DNA of 64,000 nt from Camarhynchus parvulus (taxonomy: Eukaryota > Chordata > Aves > Passeriformes > Thraupidae), in the NCBI RefSeq assembly GCF_901933205.1, contig NC_044574.1:44735609-44799608 (forward strand), in the 5' to 3' direction. Position numbers and translations under genes: made by a program. This document shows, piece by piece, positions 50,901-64,000 of this stretch; position 1 is the first letter of the stretch; every line of letters starts with the position of its first letter. The notes under the pieces were generated by a model that saw only the letters and a program-made list of their open reading frames with translations, was not told where the DNA came from and did no database searches.

Positions 50901-53006
50901 GTATGTGGCATGAGTTACCGAGGTTTCATAGTTTAATGCTGTGATAGTACAATCATATAATCAATGCCCCAGCCTAGGAATTAAAAGTATATTATTGGTA
51001 TATTTGGAAGTATATTTGGAAGAACTAGCTTAGCAGATAGAAGAAGGTTTTATTTACTATTACTAATGGCTCCCTACCAATCCTGTGTATCCAAAGTCAT
51101 AAACTTTGAAAACATAACCTCTCACCTGAAGAGTGGAGCAGCACAAGAGACCTCCAATCTGTTTGCAATACCCTGCCCTCAGAAAATTTGCAATTACAGA
51201 CTGTGTAGATTGTTTCATTCTAGTTTAATATTTTAATCCATAAATTCACTAAATCTTTAAAATTCAATAATTCTGCCTGAACTATTAAATCATTAGCCAA
51301 GATGAATAAAAACTAAAAGTAGGTAATAAATCCCTTATTTAAATAATTCCAAATTCTCTCTCTTTTTGAATGAATATTTAATATTTCACTTTACCCAAAC
51401 ACATAACTTGAAATGCAAATACTTTAGGATTCCTAAAGTATTCCTAAAGTGATTCCCAAATTGTGTCACTGTGCTCCTGTAAGACAGTTTTCCTTAATTA
51501 CAACAAAATACTGACTTATGCTGCTATGGGAATAGAAATGCATTAGGCCTTGTATTTCCTTTCCCTTGAACCCTGATTGCTGTTCCTGGTAGGCAACACT
51601 GGGCCATTTTGAGCATCAAGGGTTGTGTTCTCTGAGGTTTAAAGGAAATGGAAAATTCCACCTCCCAGAACAAACTCTTCGGGTCAGACAATCAGATTGC
51701 ACCAACCTGAGCAGAACCTCTAACAGGGCTTTTGGTTTGGCCTCCAGAACAACCACAGCTGCTAACACCAACAGGATCCCCACTGATGATCACTAGGCTC
51801 CATGTCTATTTTCTACCAGTGATATAATTTGATTTTATGCTGTAAAACATGCAAGAGAACAAGCCAAAACCTTTTTCCCGAGGCATAGTTGCTGAAGAAA
51901 ACATATTCTCTCTGTATTATTATATAAATAACTCTTTCAGTCCAATAAAATAAGCAAACAAACAAAAAACCCATGGTCACTTTGCCTGGGAGTATTCACA
52001 GCACTAATGTTAGTTTTCTTGTCTTGCACCTCCAAGGAAACTGCTTTTTCCTCACAGGGTGCACTGGTTGATATGCCTATTTTCTTTTCTGCCATTTCAT
52101 CCCCACACTTACTTTTGAACACAGACATAAAGCAAACATACACAGACTAATGCCATGTGTTCACACATGCATGCAAGTTTGCTTCAGGAAGGGCAAGGTG
52201 TGGAGTTTGTTTTAGCTATTATACCAACAAGGTCTGTGTACCTGTAAGAGCTGGTGTGCTCAGTGAGGAAAGTAGAAGCCCCAGAAGCAATTTGACAGAC
52301 AAAAATGGAAATGATCTCCCTAAGAAACTTCTTACAGCCTGATAGGCCCTGTCTGAAAGGTCTACTTTTTACTGCCAGTCTCAGCAACTCTGGAATGTTA
52401 TCACTTAAAAAACACTAACCTTTCCTCTAGTCTCTGCAGTCTCAAGTGGTTTAAATTGCAGTGAACAAAATAGGTCAGGTTCAAGCTTGCAAAAAGCGAT
52501 CATACCTCTGGAAACTTCCAAATGCTTATATCTGCAACACTGTTTGGCTTGAGCGAGTGAATCCACTGCAGAATCACAGACCTCCTTACTTTGTGAGCTT
52601 ATTGTATCTTCCTGTAAATTTAAATTTTATCTTTATAATATAATAGAATTGAGGTATATATTTAAACTTATTTCTTATTCTTTGACCAGTGTTTATTTAC
52701 AACAACTGCTGTTACTAACTTGTTGAAGCCCACAGGTCTTCCTAATTCTTTCTAATATTGCAGATTTTAAGCAATTTCTGTCAGAAAACATCACAACATC
52801 AGAATACAAAGTATTTATAATCATGTAGCAGTGAATGAAGACTTTTAAAAACATGCTTGAGAATTGCTGTCCCAATTTTTGCAAACTGCAATTGCTTCTC
52901 AGCTTGAATGTCCATGAATTTCTCTGTTAAGTTTAACACCACTACTTCTTTGTTATTATAAACAGTTGGATTATCATTTCATGTCCTGCCCCAAAGGAAA
53001 ATTATA
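44911..53006. other. Long stretch of unique DNA
   Basis: About 8 kb with no recognised gene, RNA gene or confident repeat. Frames reach 108 codons (46856-47182, +) without recognisable content. The minus-strand frame at 46565-46810 is unusually free of low complexity but matches nothing I know. A G/T-rich low-complexity tract lies at about 50720-50795. Confidence 0.5.
50998..51022. repeat. Tandem duplication, 12-bp unit
   Basis: The unit tatatttggaag is repeated twice in a row. A small local duplication. Confidence 0.75.
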
Positions 53007-53040
53007 TTTTCCAGTATATTTTGGAAATTATACTGGAAAA
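53007..53040. repeat. Inverted repeat, 12-bp arms, 10-nt loop
   Basis: TTTTCCAGTATA (53007-53018) and TATACTGGAAAA (53029-53040) are perfect reverse complements. A 12-bp perfect stem with a short loop is uncommon at this sequence length under a random model. Confidence 0.9.
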
Positions 53041-56000
53041 AAAAGCACACCTAAACTTCATCCCAAATACAGAGATCAAGAACAAGAGGAGTGCAAGCGG
53101 AAGTAATTTGATTTACAGTAATAACAGACTGGAGCTGCCCACTAGTTGTTTTCACTACAAATCACTGTAGATAACAATCATCAGTTATGCAACTTCAGAA
53201 GAAGCCTGTTTTTCCTGATATATAATACAGACACAAATGACCAAAGTGCATGATGAGTTTGGCAATTAAAACAGTGACACAATTCCAAAACTTTATGAGG
53301 TTTGTTACAATACCAGTTGGCATGAGCTTAATAATGAACATAAATTACAATATAATTTTACCAGTCAGTTTGCAGAAAGGATGCTTTTTAATTGTTCTCC
53401 TTTAGTAAAAGAACACACACAAAAAAAATCCTTTCTAGTTCAATTTAGTCTTACTTAATAGTCTTAATACTTTTTGTGAAACATTAACCCAGATATTTAA
53501 AATTAAATACAAGGACCAATTCCTTTCTATTCCTTCCAAAATGGAATTGTGCTCTGCATGCTGGCCCCTCTAACATGATCAAAGGTTTGTATGTAGGATG
53601 ACTGCAGTGCATGGAGAGAGCACAGCAACAAGGCCTAATGGACTGCCTGTTACCCAGCTGTCTCTTTACATTTTGTGTGTGCTGCAGTGAGGGCTCAGTG
53701 CCTTCAGCCATTCAGGAACTGCCCAGCTGTGCAAAAAACAAAGCACATTTAGCATGTTTGAGGCAAATTAATCTTGCAAATTTCATTTTGCCAAACAGAG
53801 CAAGATGACAAGGCAACCAAGACCTAGCTAGGCTGCGGTCTTACTTATCTGCACAAACCTGGAATTGTAACCACTAATTCTGACCAAAGAATTATACTGA
53901 ATGACTAACTGTAATGAATGTGATTGCTCTCCTCTAACCTGGACCTTTCACAATGTTTCTGCCTATCTCAGAGGCTGTTCTTCATTTATGTGTTTGGGAA
54001 ACTTGTAGGAACACCTTCATGACAGCCCTGAGGAATGAAGATTTCTATTCCATGACTCCCTGAGGCCGGGGTGGTCCTCTCCCATACTTCATCCAGCAGG
54101 AAAATGGCATCTCTCCCCAACCTTCTGTACAATCCACATTCCAGATTGCATCATCACCTCCTCAGCACAGCTTGACACAGAAGTCCTTGCCAGGGCTTGG
54201 ATTCCTCAGCAAAAACCTCTAAAGCATTCCAAAAACTTGAGCCAATAAAACACCTCATTCTTTTCTCTAAAACATTCCCAGTATGAGCCCATGGAGAAGA
54301 GATAAGAAAAAGCTGCCACTGCAAGACAGCACTTAGATACCCAGGCTTACAAACTCCTTCCTTGCACACAGGAGGCCTCAGCATTACTAGCTGGCAATAT
54401 TTCCTCTTAGTGCTCCCAGATTCATGAGGGGGTTTAGCATATCCAGGAAGGCATTCTTTTACAAAAAGGATTCTTTTTCTTGCTAGATCATGTTGCTGTC
54501 TATTGCATAAACCATGAACAGTCCTAAAGATTTATACATCAACATGAAATGTCAGATCTTTGGTTTTATTTCTTCATTAGAGAGCTCTTTTATACCACTT
54601 CAGAAACTCTGTTTTGTCCTTACTTTCTCATTTATTCTCTGGAGGAAACTATCTGCTCCCTGTGGGATAATTCTCTGTGCAATTTATTTGGCCTGCAAGG
54701 TGAGCACGCTCCAAAGACTCCCCCTTGCAGGGTAACACCCCTTTAGCACCTTGCCTAAAAGATACACAACACCTTCATTTTACCTTGGTTTTTCTTTTTT
54801 CTCTCCTGATTTAAAGCTCCTCTATGTGTTTTCTCAAAGTACTCTTGATAAATTACTTGTGCTAATTCAGTGATCCGATTGCTGACAGAAAATGAGGTGG
54901 TCTCCTCACTAACTTACCAAATGCTGAGCTTGCACATACACTACAACTTCTAAGTGTGAGCCAAGATATCTGCTGACAGGTGGTAACTCCTCCAGGATCT
55001 GCTCTCCTGCGACCTGCTGAGTTGTTTTCTTGGCTTATTCATTTATTCCCTAAAGAAAGAAATAGGATCCCTCATAACTCTCGCTTGTTAAGCCTGGCTC
55101 ATGTGTGCTCTGACTTTGGCCAGGAACCGTGTGGTTGGAGGATTTATATGAAGTGGAAAGGTTGTGATTCCAGCAAGAATTCCACATGACCTATCAGCTG
55201 TGATTTATAGGTCCCTACAATGACCTAAAAGTATGTTGAATTTTTATATTCTTTCAGTGCTTGGCATTAGAAAGCAATGCTTTTTCAGGTGATGCAAGAA
55301 TGCCTTCAGACCCGTGCAGTGCAGAAAAATATTTTTTATAGTAATTATTCACTTCTGCAAGTTGTGCACTATAAAACTGCCATGACAAGTCCTGGCAAAG
55401 TGTTATCTGCCTTTTATTTCTGCTCAAATTTTTGTCTTTAATTAGCATTACTGCAGGTACATTGCTTAAAAGAATACACTCCTAGGGCACATCATTACTA
55501 AAATACATTGTATATATTTTCAGCCTTCCCTTTCACTTTGGTCTGATTGTGTGTTGGAAATTCGGTGGTGGTCTCCTACATTCTTGAACACCTGGAAAGC
55601 TTGTCAGATGCCCCCCTCTCCTAAGAGTGAGCTGATCACTATGCTCTTGATAGCTGACTGCTTTCTGCATGGCCTCTCATTTTCAAAATACAGCAAGAGA
55701 AAGAGAATATGGAACAAACACAATCCTGCAGCAGTTACAGGCCCAGAACCCATCCAAATACCCCATTCTGCAGTTTTTTTATTAAACCTTCATGAAACAA
55801 TACAGAATTCTGGGTAGAAGGACAAGAATGCACGTCTGCCGCTCCTTTCCCTTTCATAAACAGTGCTCTACCTGTTAGGTGGCACATTTTCCTTCCTGTC
55901 ATACAATGTTAATTCAGTGAAGGATATAGTAGAGGGCAAAGCAAACAAGCAGTAAAACACTCTGACAGCAATTATTCTTGGTAAATCATGTAAGTTTGGA

Positions 56001-59000
56001 GCTGCCACAGAGCAAGTCTCAGAAATACTCTCAGCCTGCTGCTTAACCAAGCATTCTCTTTCCCATGCCACTCCTCCAGAGGCCATGCAGGAATCAGGAA
56101 TGCTTCTCCCTGTGCCAGTAACAGCAACCAACTGGTGCTGCTATGTTGCTGGGAAAATACTACTGGAGCAGCACATCACAGCATTTTTATCCCCTACTCA
56201 TCCCTGTTCTCAGGAAGATAATTTTTTCATAATGCAGCATAAACACAAAATCTAACTTTCTAATAAAAGTATATTTACTTTCACTTTTTCATGCTTTTCT
56301 GTTAATAAAGTACACGCACACACACACACACACAAAAGTGCTTATCTATTTCAGTTCTACTACAGCTAATAGATTTGTGCAGTAGTGAGGGTACTTTCTG
56401 TTTTCTAGATTTTCAGTGCATAACATGGACTTTTCAAAAGATAAAGCAATTAAAAAAGAAATTAGTGTATGAAACTAGTTTCAAAATTGTCTCAGTCCTC
56501 CTGCTGTTCCTGGCAATTTTGATGTGACTTCCCCTGCTTTCTTCTTTATACATCTCTGTTCACAGAATGAAGAACTACAGCCACACGCAGGGTTTTCTTA
56601 AGAAAGGTTTCAACATAGTATAGATAAGAGTTTTCCTTCTGTATAAATTACATACAGGTTTTTTTTTAATCTCCACTGAGAATTACCTTTATATTAGATT
56701 ATCAAAGAAGATATGCCCACTCTACCTGGACTCTGATTTGAATTTGATTTGTGTTGCAAGTGTAGTAAATTAGGTTACCGCACCTAGCAGAGCTGGAGCT
56801 GATAGCATTCACTCTCATAAAATCTCATAAAAGTATGAATTAGATATAGTCCTTCACAGAGATCTCTCTTCCTCTGCTAGCGTGTGGAAGAGACTTTCAG
56901 ACATATTGGAAATGTTCCTTTTGGAATTGATTAAGATCTGTAGACCATATTCAGATCCTAAAGGTTGTGGCAAACCAGCTCATTACTTTATGAGATGAGA
57001 TTTTTATGAACCTAGGAGTTACAAACAGAAGCTCAGGTGAACCCTGGCTAATGGTTTTCTCGAGTTCACTCTCAGTTTCCTTAAACGTTTTGAATATAGA
57101 AGTAAATATATTAGATTTTACTTATCCCAACAGGCTTTTAAATGCCAGGAGAACTCTATTATTGTGAAAAAGTAAGTTTCACTCAGGAAGTTTGGAATCT
57201 ATCCAGAAGTTGCTGAAATTGGTGAACATCATCTGCATTATTTTGACATGCAGATCAGATTTCCTGTGCGTATAGAAACATGCTCATGGATGTTATAGAA
57301 GATAATCCTTTGCCACACAGAGCTGCTGTCTCCTTTGTTTTAAGGAAAAGAGGAGATCAAATATTTTCCTTTATTTTAAACACATCTGGACACACTGGGT
57401 CTTGCTGATTTCATAGATTCATTTTTCCAAAATAGTCTAGGAATCAACCAGAGATCTTCTAGCATGTTTGGAAAGCAAAATTTCTCAGCTAACATACACT
57501 AAAAGCTTTGGCAATTTTAAGAACTCAATCCTTGTACATCAGAGTTATTTCCCATGCTTAAGTATTAGTCAAGAATTTAAAAAACACTGTAGTTCTTGGT
57601 CTGTTTTTATGATTCTTTGTAGTTCATTAAAAATACGGTTTAGGAGCAAAGCAAAATTATCATAAAATGAACTTAGACACATTACAGAAACACTGCAGCA
57701 TGTAGAGACTCAAAATATCGTATATACTCTTTCAGTTTTGTTATTTTCTCCCTTAGAATTTCTTCTAAAGAATGTTTCATAAAACCCTCAAGACTGCTCA
57801 GTCTGGTTTATGGTCAATTCATACCTGATAGATTCACCACAATCACAATTTTGGTGTCATTTCACCAATGAACTCTGAAGTTGTACCAGCGTACACCAAA
57901 GTAAAACATGCTTTCAGATCACTTGTGATGCAAAGTAGCCAATTAACAGTGGACGCCCTATACTAGATAATTGTGAAAAGAGGCAATTGCTGCTTGTTTT
58001 GGATTTGTATTTGTTTGTCTGGTTTTTTGCTTTTGCTTTTCTAGATGACAGAGACAGGAGGAATTGATGGTTATAATGTCAAAGGTAGCTGAGTTGTCCT
58101 CACACTCACAAAAGTGCAGTCACTCCATGCAGTGCTGTGCCAACTTGCAGGCTCAGGGCTGCTGATCCTGGGTGGCAGGCAACCAGTGGGGTGAATTCCA
58201 GTGAACACTTTGTGCTGCTCTGCAAGAGCTGTAGCCAGTGCAGCGCCTGAGTGCAGGTGTCTCCTGACAGTTCTGTCATGCCCTTGAGTCTTTTCCCCTC
58301 ATCATCCCCCACGGCAGGCTGAGCATCCTCTCCCAGGAGTGCAGTGCTGCAGACTTGTTTCACTGGCTGGGCTGGCTACAGGAAAGGCTACATCTGTCTA
58401 TGCTTAGTAGGATACTGGACTAACATCATCATTTTTAGGGAAAATAAAAAATTAGCAATAAAAAACCCACTACAAAATACCTTTCACTAGGTTAAATTGC
58501 TTTTCTTGGACCTTGGACTCCTGACATATTTTTTGATATATCATACTTCTTGATCTTAAGACTGAATTTCCTTTCTGTTACAGTTGCTAATACATTTTTA
58601 TAGTTATTAACAAAATATATGTTGAGACAACCCAGTATGATAGAGGGTCTGAAACACTGACTTTTACACTACTACATACAAAGAATGAAAGTAAATCACT
58701 GTAGGAAAAAAAATAAGATATTTTGGAGTTCTGAAAACATGAATGGAGGTGATCTTTTATTTTTTCTGTTCTGATTATGCTATAAAAGAGCATGATTTAC
58801 TTTTGATGAAGACCACAGATGTTAAAAGACACTGAATTAGCCTAAAAACACAATTAAGAAGTGGTTCATAATTTAGATTCAGACTTTTAACTCTGCTGTT
58901 AACACTTGCATAACACAAGATGCAAAGAACAAAATGTTAAAAAAATGTCCTGTAGGAATGAAAGCATTGAAGATGCCCTGAGACCTTTACTCTGGTCAAT

Positions 59001-59585
59001 ATTGCCATGCCTTGCTTTATAAATCTTGTCTTATCTGCACTGTAAACTGTGAACAAGTGAGGGCTCAGCCTGGGTCCCATCCCACCCCCTTCTACCCCAA
59101 GCAGGAAAGAGGAAAAAGAGCTCTGTGTGGTCCACACAGCTGACATTCAAAGGAAAGGACAAACACACAATTGTGCTGATATGGAGTCTAAATGAATAAA
59201 CTCTCCAGCTCTCCAAAGCATAATAGCAAATGTAAAAGAAATGTGCACAGCACCAGCAATGAAAATGTGAATCAGCAGAGAGATGGTTGTTTCCTTTGCA
59301 AAATGGAAAGTAAGTGCCTGATGATAAAATCTGCTAAAATGAACTTTATTGGTCTTGCAATCTTTGGAAGGAAGTAACCATGCTGGCTTTGCTGGGTTAC
59401 AACTAAGATACCAAAATACTTTTAAATAAAAATAGGAGTCTTCACTTGGAGACTGTTAGACTACCACAACAAACTTATATTTATTTGTGTTTAATTATAT
59501 GTAATATTTTTGTATTTACATGCTTATATAAATTCAGATTTTCGACGGTAGTCCCCACAAATAAAAAGCCAAATCTAGGAACTAC
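53041..59585. other. Unique DNA, no gene recognised
   Basis: Open frames up to 88 codons, none recognised. A GC-richer patch at 58100-58380 holds an 85-codon minus-strand frame with no known relatives. A CA microsatellite lies at 56312-56334. Confidence 0.5.
56312..56334. repeat. (CA)n microsatellite
   Basis: ACACG followed by nine uninterrupted CA units (56317-56334). A simple repeat likely to vary in length between individuals. Confidence 0.95.
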
Positions 59586-59760
59586 CTGCTCTATCGAATT
59601 TCTATGTTCTACCTCCCTCCTGCAGACGCTATTTCTCGCCTGGCCAGCGGCCGTGGGCCACCAGAGGGAGCCTGCTCAACTTCACAAACTGCAGGCACAG
59701 GGAGAGTGACAAAAGGAAAACCGGCTGAGCTGCTCCTGTGGATCCTGAAGAGGACAACTG
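59586..59760. other. Small GC-rich patch with CpGs
   Basis: This stretch (tctcgcctggccagcggccg and following bases) is clearly richer in GC and CpG than its surroundings. Two overlapping plus-strand frames (59446-59709 and 59604-59864) cross it, but neither product is recognised. It carries a CTCF-like motif, listed separately. It is too short to be a classical CpG island. Confidence 0.55.
59658..59671 (+). promoter_or_regulatory. CTCF-like core motif, candidate site
   Basis: CCACCAGAGGGAGC matches the vertebrate CTCF core CCASYAGRKGGCRS at 13 of 14 positions; the one difference is A for C at position 12. It is preceded by TGGG, in keeping with the longer consensus. CTCF binding at such sites marks insulators and loop anchors. 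This is a sequence match only, but the CpG-rich patch around it makes it more credible than an isolated match. Confidence 0.4.
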
Positions 59761-62700
59761 AAGTGTTCCCAGGTTCCACTAAAACCTTTCACACTGAACA
59801 CGGGCTTCATGGGGCATTATTTTGCTGTTTCAATGTGGAAAAGATAGGAAGCTGTTCAAGGTGAATGAACACAGTGAGAAATGTTGCAGTAATCATATAG
59901 AAAAGGGGACCATAAACAACTAACTATTTCAACTTTATATAAAATTAGTAAAACAGGAAAAGAATAATTTGCAGTATAAATTCCATCCTGTTTATCTTTC
60001 TGATCTGTTTGTGCAGGGCTTAATCTGCCTACACTGGAAAAGACTTCAGAAAAGGAATTCTCTCACTTTTTGTCAGCACAACATGGGTAGAATGAATAAA
60101 AAACAAGGCAATGGACTCGGTATTTGTAATTCTCCAAATATTTGATATTGCTTCAAAAATGTCTTTATGAATGAAAAAATACTTTTAATTATTCTAAAAA
60201 TAAGAAAACTGAACACAGTTTAATAATACATTTGCAACTTTCACCATCCACTGATCAGTGGATGCTTTTTTAAAGAAGATTTGTCTTTTGAATACCTTGC
60301 ATTTACAGTCATAGCATTCTAAACGCATTCAGTAATTTCTTTTCAAGCAGCCCTATGAAACGCCAGGTTGATGTTTATGAAAGTGGCAAGATTTATGGAG
60401 TGCTCTTTTGGAACAAATTAGAAATTTCCTGTGATGACTTTATTGGAAAAAGATCAAAGAAACATCTCTCTAATAGTATTGATAGTTGTTATGATGGTAA
60501 CTGTATTTTTCTGCAGAATACAGGAAAGCATAAACATCAAAAGGGAAGTGACGAAAGGGAGCAAGAGATGAAGGATGGGAGGGAAATGATGGCAGAAAGC
60601 CACAGACCAGAAACCATGTGCAGTGGCAAAAGAGGAAACAGACAGGACAGTGTGTATGTGAGATGTCTGCAATTCAATTCTCTTGAATTCAACCTGTTAC
60701 ACAACATCCATCTGTGAAACTATTGGTGGCCACTAACGCCTGATGAGAGAGGCCAGCAGCCTTCCTGAATTGCAGCTTGACAGCCAATACAACCACTCTT
60801 ATTGACTGTGACAGAGCAGTATGAATAGATGGCCATGTATTCCCTCCCTGCATGCCAGAGACCAGCTGAGCTCATCAGAGGCCTACATCCAGGCTATGGT
60901 TTCTTCTCAAACCAGTAACTGTTGGATGTATGTCAGAAGATAAATGTCTTGAGTCTGACAGTTAGTGGGAACAAGAGAGCTATCCTACAGTCAAGTGTCT
61001 TCACTCACCCTTGACTCCCGCTACTCCTAGGCTGCCATAAAAAGTGTTTGCTTACTCTGTTTTATAAATCTTCACGACCTTTATGTATCTTTCCCAATGT
61101 CCTCCTACGCTATAAATGCTTCAGATAATTGGAAAAATTGTTACAGGCTGTAAAAAGTTAAAAGGCTTCTCCCCCTCTGAAGAAATACTCATTATGATTG
61201 GGGCAGTTTTCAAATTAAAAGTTTCAATCTGTTGGGAAACTATAATTTCAAGCATATTTCTTCCATTTCCCACCAGCTACAACATCAAAGACTGGCAGAA
61301 TAAGAGCTAAGAAGCTTCAATTAAAAAAAAAAAGGTCCGATAATGTCTCATCTTGACCACAGAACATCCCTTGTGCCATGTCTAGAACAGCCTCAGTTTA
61401 ATTGCTTCTGCAACATTGCCAATTTGTTGCATTACTGGAAAATATTAATAGTATTCAATAAATTTTTCTTATGGGTCGAATATTGCAGTCCATAAAGTCC
61501 AGGAGAATAATAGTGTTCACTTCTCAAGAAACTGAAGGTTTTGCATGGTGCAGTTCTGACTTACCTGTAGAGCATCCAGGACTGGAGAAGAAAGGAATTG
61601 AAAAGACTCAAACAGATTTTGTGTACTTTAAGTTTCCTGTGATTCTTCTGGGCTAGGCACAAGCTGTGGGCTTCCTTTCCGCCTGTTTGATTTTCTGATG
61701 AATTGCATTTTTCATTGTTGGAGGTAGTGTTGCTGCAATGACATGTTTTACCCAAAGCAATCCAGGATTTGGAGACTCTGAGGGGTGGCAAACATCACAC
61801 AAAGGATTTCTTATCTTTTTTCCATCTGACTTTTCTGTTGGACATTTCAAGTGGCCACGCTACTAAAAAATTTTACAGAAAAGAAGAATGCTTTTTGCTG
61901 GGCATTTTGGTTGCTGCATTGGAAGACCTTATATTGCTCAGATCAAAAGATTTGACTCAGACAAGTCAGTGGTATCTTTGGTTCTTACTCTCCTAATCCA
62001 ACCAATAATGTAACTTTGAAGGCAGTAAAGGAGGTGTTTTAAGGGCCCCAAGCCATGTGAACACACAAGCCTGTGTGTTTGAGATCTGACACTATGGCCA
62101 CTTTACAGTGAGACATTCATATCTCTTCACCCTGATGATGTTTCTTTGCACATTTAGTGTATTCTACAGGGTCCTTCTGTTCTGTCCCTTGCACTAAGAC
62201 ACTGAAATGTTGTGTCACTGTGCCCCACCTAACACAATGTAAGTGATGCTCTGTACCCACCCACTTTGCTACAGCCATCGACACCTTTAAATAAAGAGCA
62301 GAAATTTACAAACAGGAAAAATGACAATAGGTTACTTTAAAACTTAAAATATGAGCCTAAATTTAAAAATTTTGTTTCCTGCAATATTTAAATGATCAGA
62401 TTATCTCCTAAGACTTGCACTAGTTTCGCATTACAAATTGTTCTGGTGGCTCTGGTACTCAGGTTGGAGTTTGGAACTCTCAGAGTTTGAGAGAGTTTTC
62501 AAGTTTAAACATTTCACACCTAAGTATTTCAGTGTACTGGTATGTTTTGATATCAAATTGTATTTGCGTGTATTTTTTAATATTTATACAAGAACGTCTG
62601 TCTGAGATGAAATGTTTTGTTGGTAGAAACACCTGCTGGGACCTATTACAACATACTAATAATGGGAACTGTCTGCTGTACTTAAAAAAGAAAGGATTTT

Positions 62701-64000
62701 CCCTATAGTTGAACTGAAATGGAAAGGGGGCAGAATATGGTCTTCACTGAGCAAGGAGGTAACTCAGCAAAGGAGGTGCATGTGTGTGCTTCATAAAGGT
62801 ATCACTTTTCTTTCCAAATATAAAGTAACAGCTTTGGATGTGGGAAGGAGTGATGTGTCTATTCATTTAAAAAATGGCTAATATTTATAGCATTCATATT
62901 TTCTCATTTTTAGGTCTCTATTTAAATATAATTGTCTACCATATGCATAATTCTAACTGCCTAACCCAAGCTTATTTTCCTCTTCAATTTTTAGAGGATA
63001 AACAGAAGAGGCACACAAAATCATTACATGTAACCAAACATCCTGTGTGCATAAATGTACAGCATATCTATTCAGTATCCAGAGATATATATAAACCTAT
63101 GTATATGGTATTGGCAATTTATGAGAAACAAAATAAATATATAAAGCTACTTAGAAGGGCTCAATTCAAACACCAAAGCACCTCTATTATATTTCAGTTT
63201 TAAGCTCTGATTTTATTTAATCAAAGATATAGGAGGAAAACAATCTCTTACATGGGTCTACAACACTTTCCAGGTATTGTCCAATCATGAGTGATTCAGA
63301 TTTCTTACAAAACATGTAAGATGTGTAGTGTGACATGAGTTGAGATGGCAAGAAATGCACCAAATTATTCATGATCGGCCTAGCAATTAAGGCATAATAA
63401 ATGGCTGCCACTAAAACTATTATTCTAAAACACCATTTATCCTCACAATTGCTTCAAAATATTTTAAAGAAGTGTATATAAATAAATATATTTATTTTAA
63501 TTTATTGTTTCATCCTTCTATATGAATACATATATGTTGTCAGTGGACTTGGTTAACTACATAGTTTTCAAAAGTAGAGAAAATAGAAAGTAGAGAAATA
63601 GAATGATCAATAAAGCAAAATTCCAGAAAAAACAGCTGTTTTTAGGTTTACTACTGCCTGGCTTTTTAAGCTAAATCTTTCATTTCTAGTTGTTTTAGTC
63701 AAACAGGGAAAAAGACATTGCACCATAGCTTCCACCTACGCTGTCTACCTCAACAATAATTACTATTCTTTCTCTTAAAACAGCACTGGCTACAACCACA
63801 GCCAAAAATCATATGACTAAATGGCTCCTCAGTGTGCACCATAATTCTAATTCTGGTGATAAAATCCTGGCTTTGAGGATTTCAAATACACTGTATTGCA
63901 TACAGTTGCTGAGCATTATGTCTCATCTTCCACATTCTGCACAAGCATAATGGGTGAAAGGGCTCAGAGGAACAATTGTTATTTTTCTCTATCATAAATG
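59761..64000. other. Unique AT-rich DNA
   Basis: No gene or interspersed repeat is recognised. Frames reach 120 codons (60355-60717, +) with no known relatives. It includes a 20-bp perfect palindrome (60245-60264), an A-run at about 61322-61333 and an AT-only palindromic tract near 63480-63497. Confidence 0.5.
60245..60264. repeat. Perfect 20-bp palindrome
   Basis: CATCCACTGATCAGTGGATG equals its own reverse complement. It is centred on TGATCA and has no loop. Such a length is expected well under once by chance in 64 kb. Confidence 0.95.

Overview
This is vertebrate nuclear DNA, most likely from a passerine bird. The evidence is the repeats. There are several chicken-repeat-1 (CR1) LINE fragments whose 3' ends have the avian form, a tRNA-Ile-headed SINE with a CR1 tail of the type known from songbirds (TguSINE1-like), and a solo LTR whose design and retained CpGs suggest a fairly young avian endogenous retrovirus. 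The background is AT-rich and poor in CpG. I see no bacterial-style gene packing, operons or CRISPR arrays.

I could not support any host protein-coding gene or exon. The longest open frames are about 130-140 codons, are scattered over both strands, often overlap one another, and show no protein family I recognise. The window reads as a gene desert or the inside of a very long intron. Only two frames carry recognisable protein homology, and both are dead retrotransposon fragments: part of a CR1 reverse-transcriptase region (44575-44910, minus) and part of an RTE-clade endonuclease (41700-42258, minus).

Layout: 1-2734 is unique DNA with nothing recognised. A CR1 fragment lies at 2735-3053 (+), then unique DNA with an octamer-bearing patch near 4260-4390. 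An ancient CR1 tail lies at 5655-5850 (+), and CR1 3' ends lie at 10366-10730 (-) and 13811-14020 (-). From 14 to 24.5 kb there is long unique sequence with some homeodomain-motif-rich stretches. An interrupted CAG repeat is at 24560-24601. An ancient CR1 fragment (27060-27440, +) is followed at once by a solo LTR (27486-28104, minus orientation) flanked by a duplicated target sequence. A striking 39-nt palindrome is at 31343-31381. From 39.5 to 45 kb there is a retroelement cluster: SINE, CR1, a G-quadruplex-type run, the RTE relic and the CR1 RT relic. The remainder is mostly unique DNA with hairpins, a CA microsatellite, and a small GC-rich patch with a CTCF-like site at 59586-59760.

No genes act together here. 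The biological content is a layered record of retroelement insertions plus a few candidate regulatory or structural DNA motifs.
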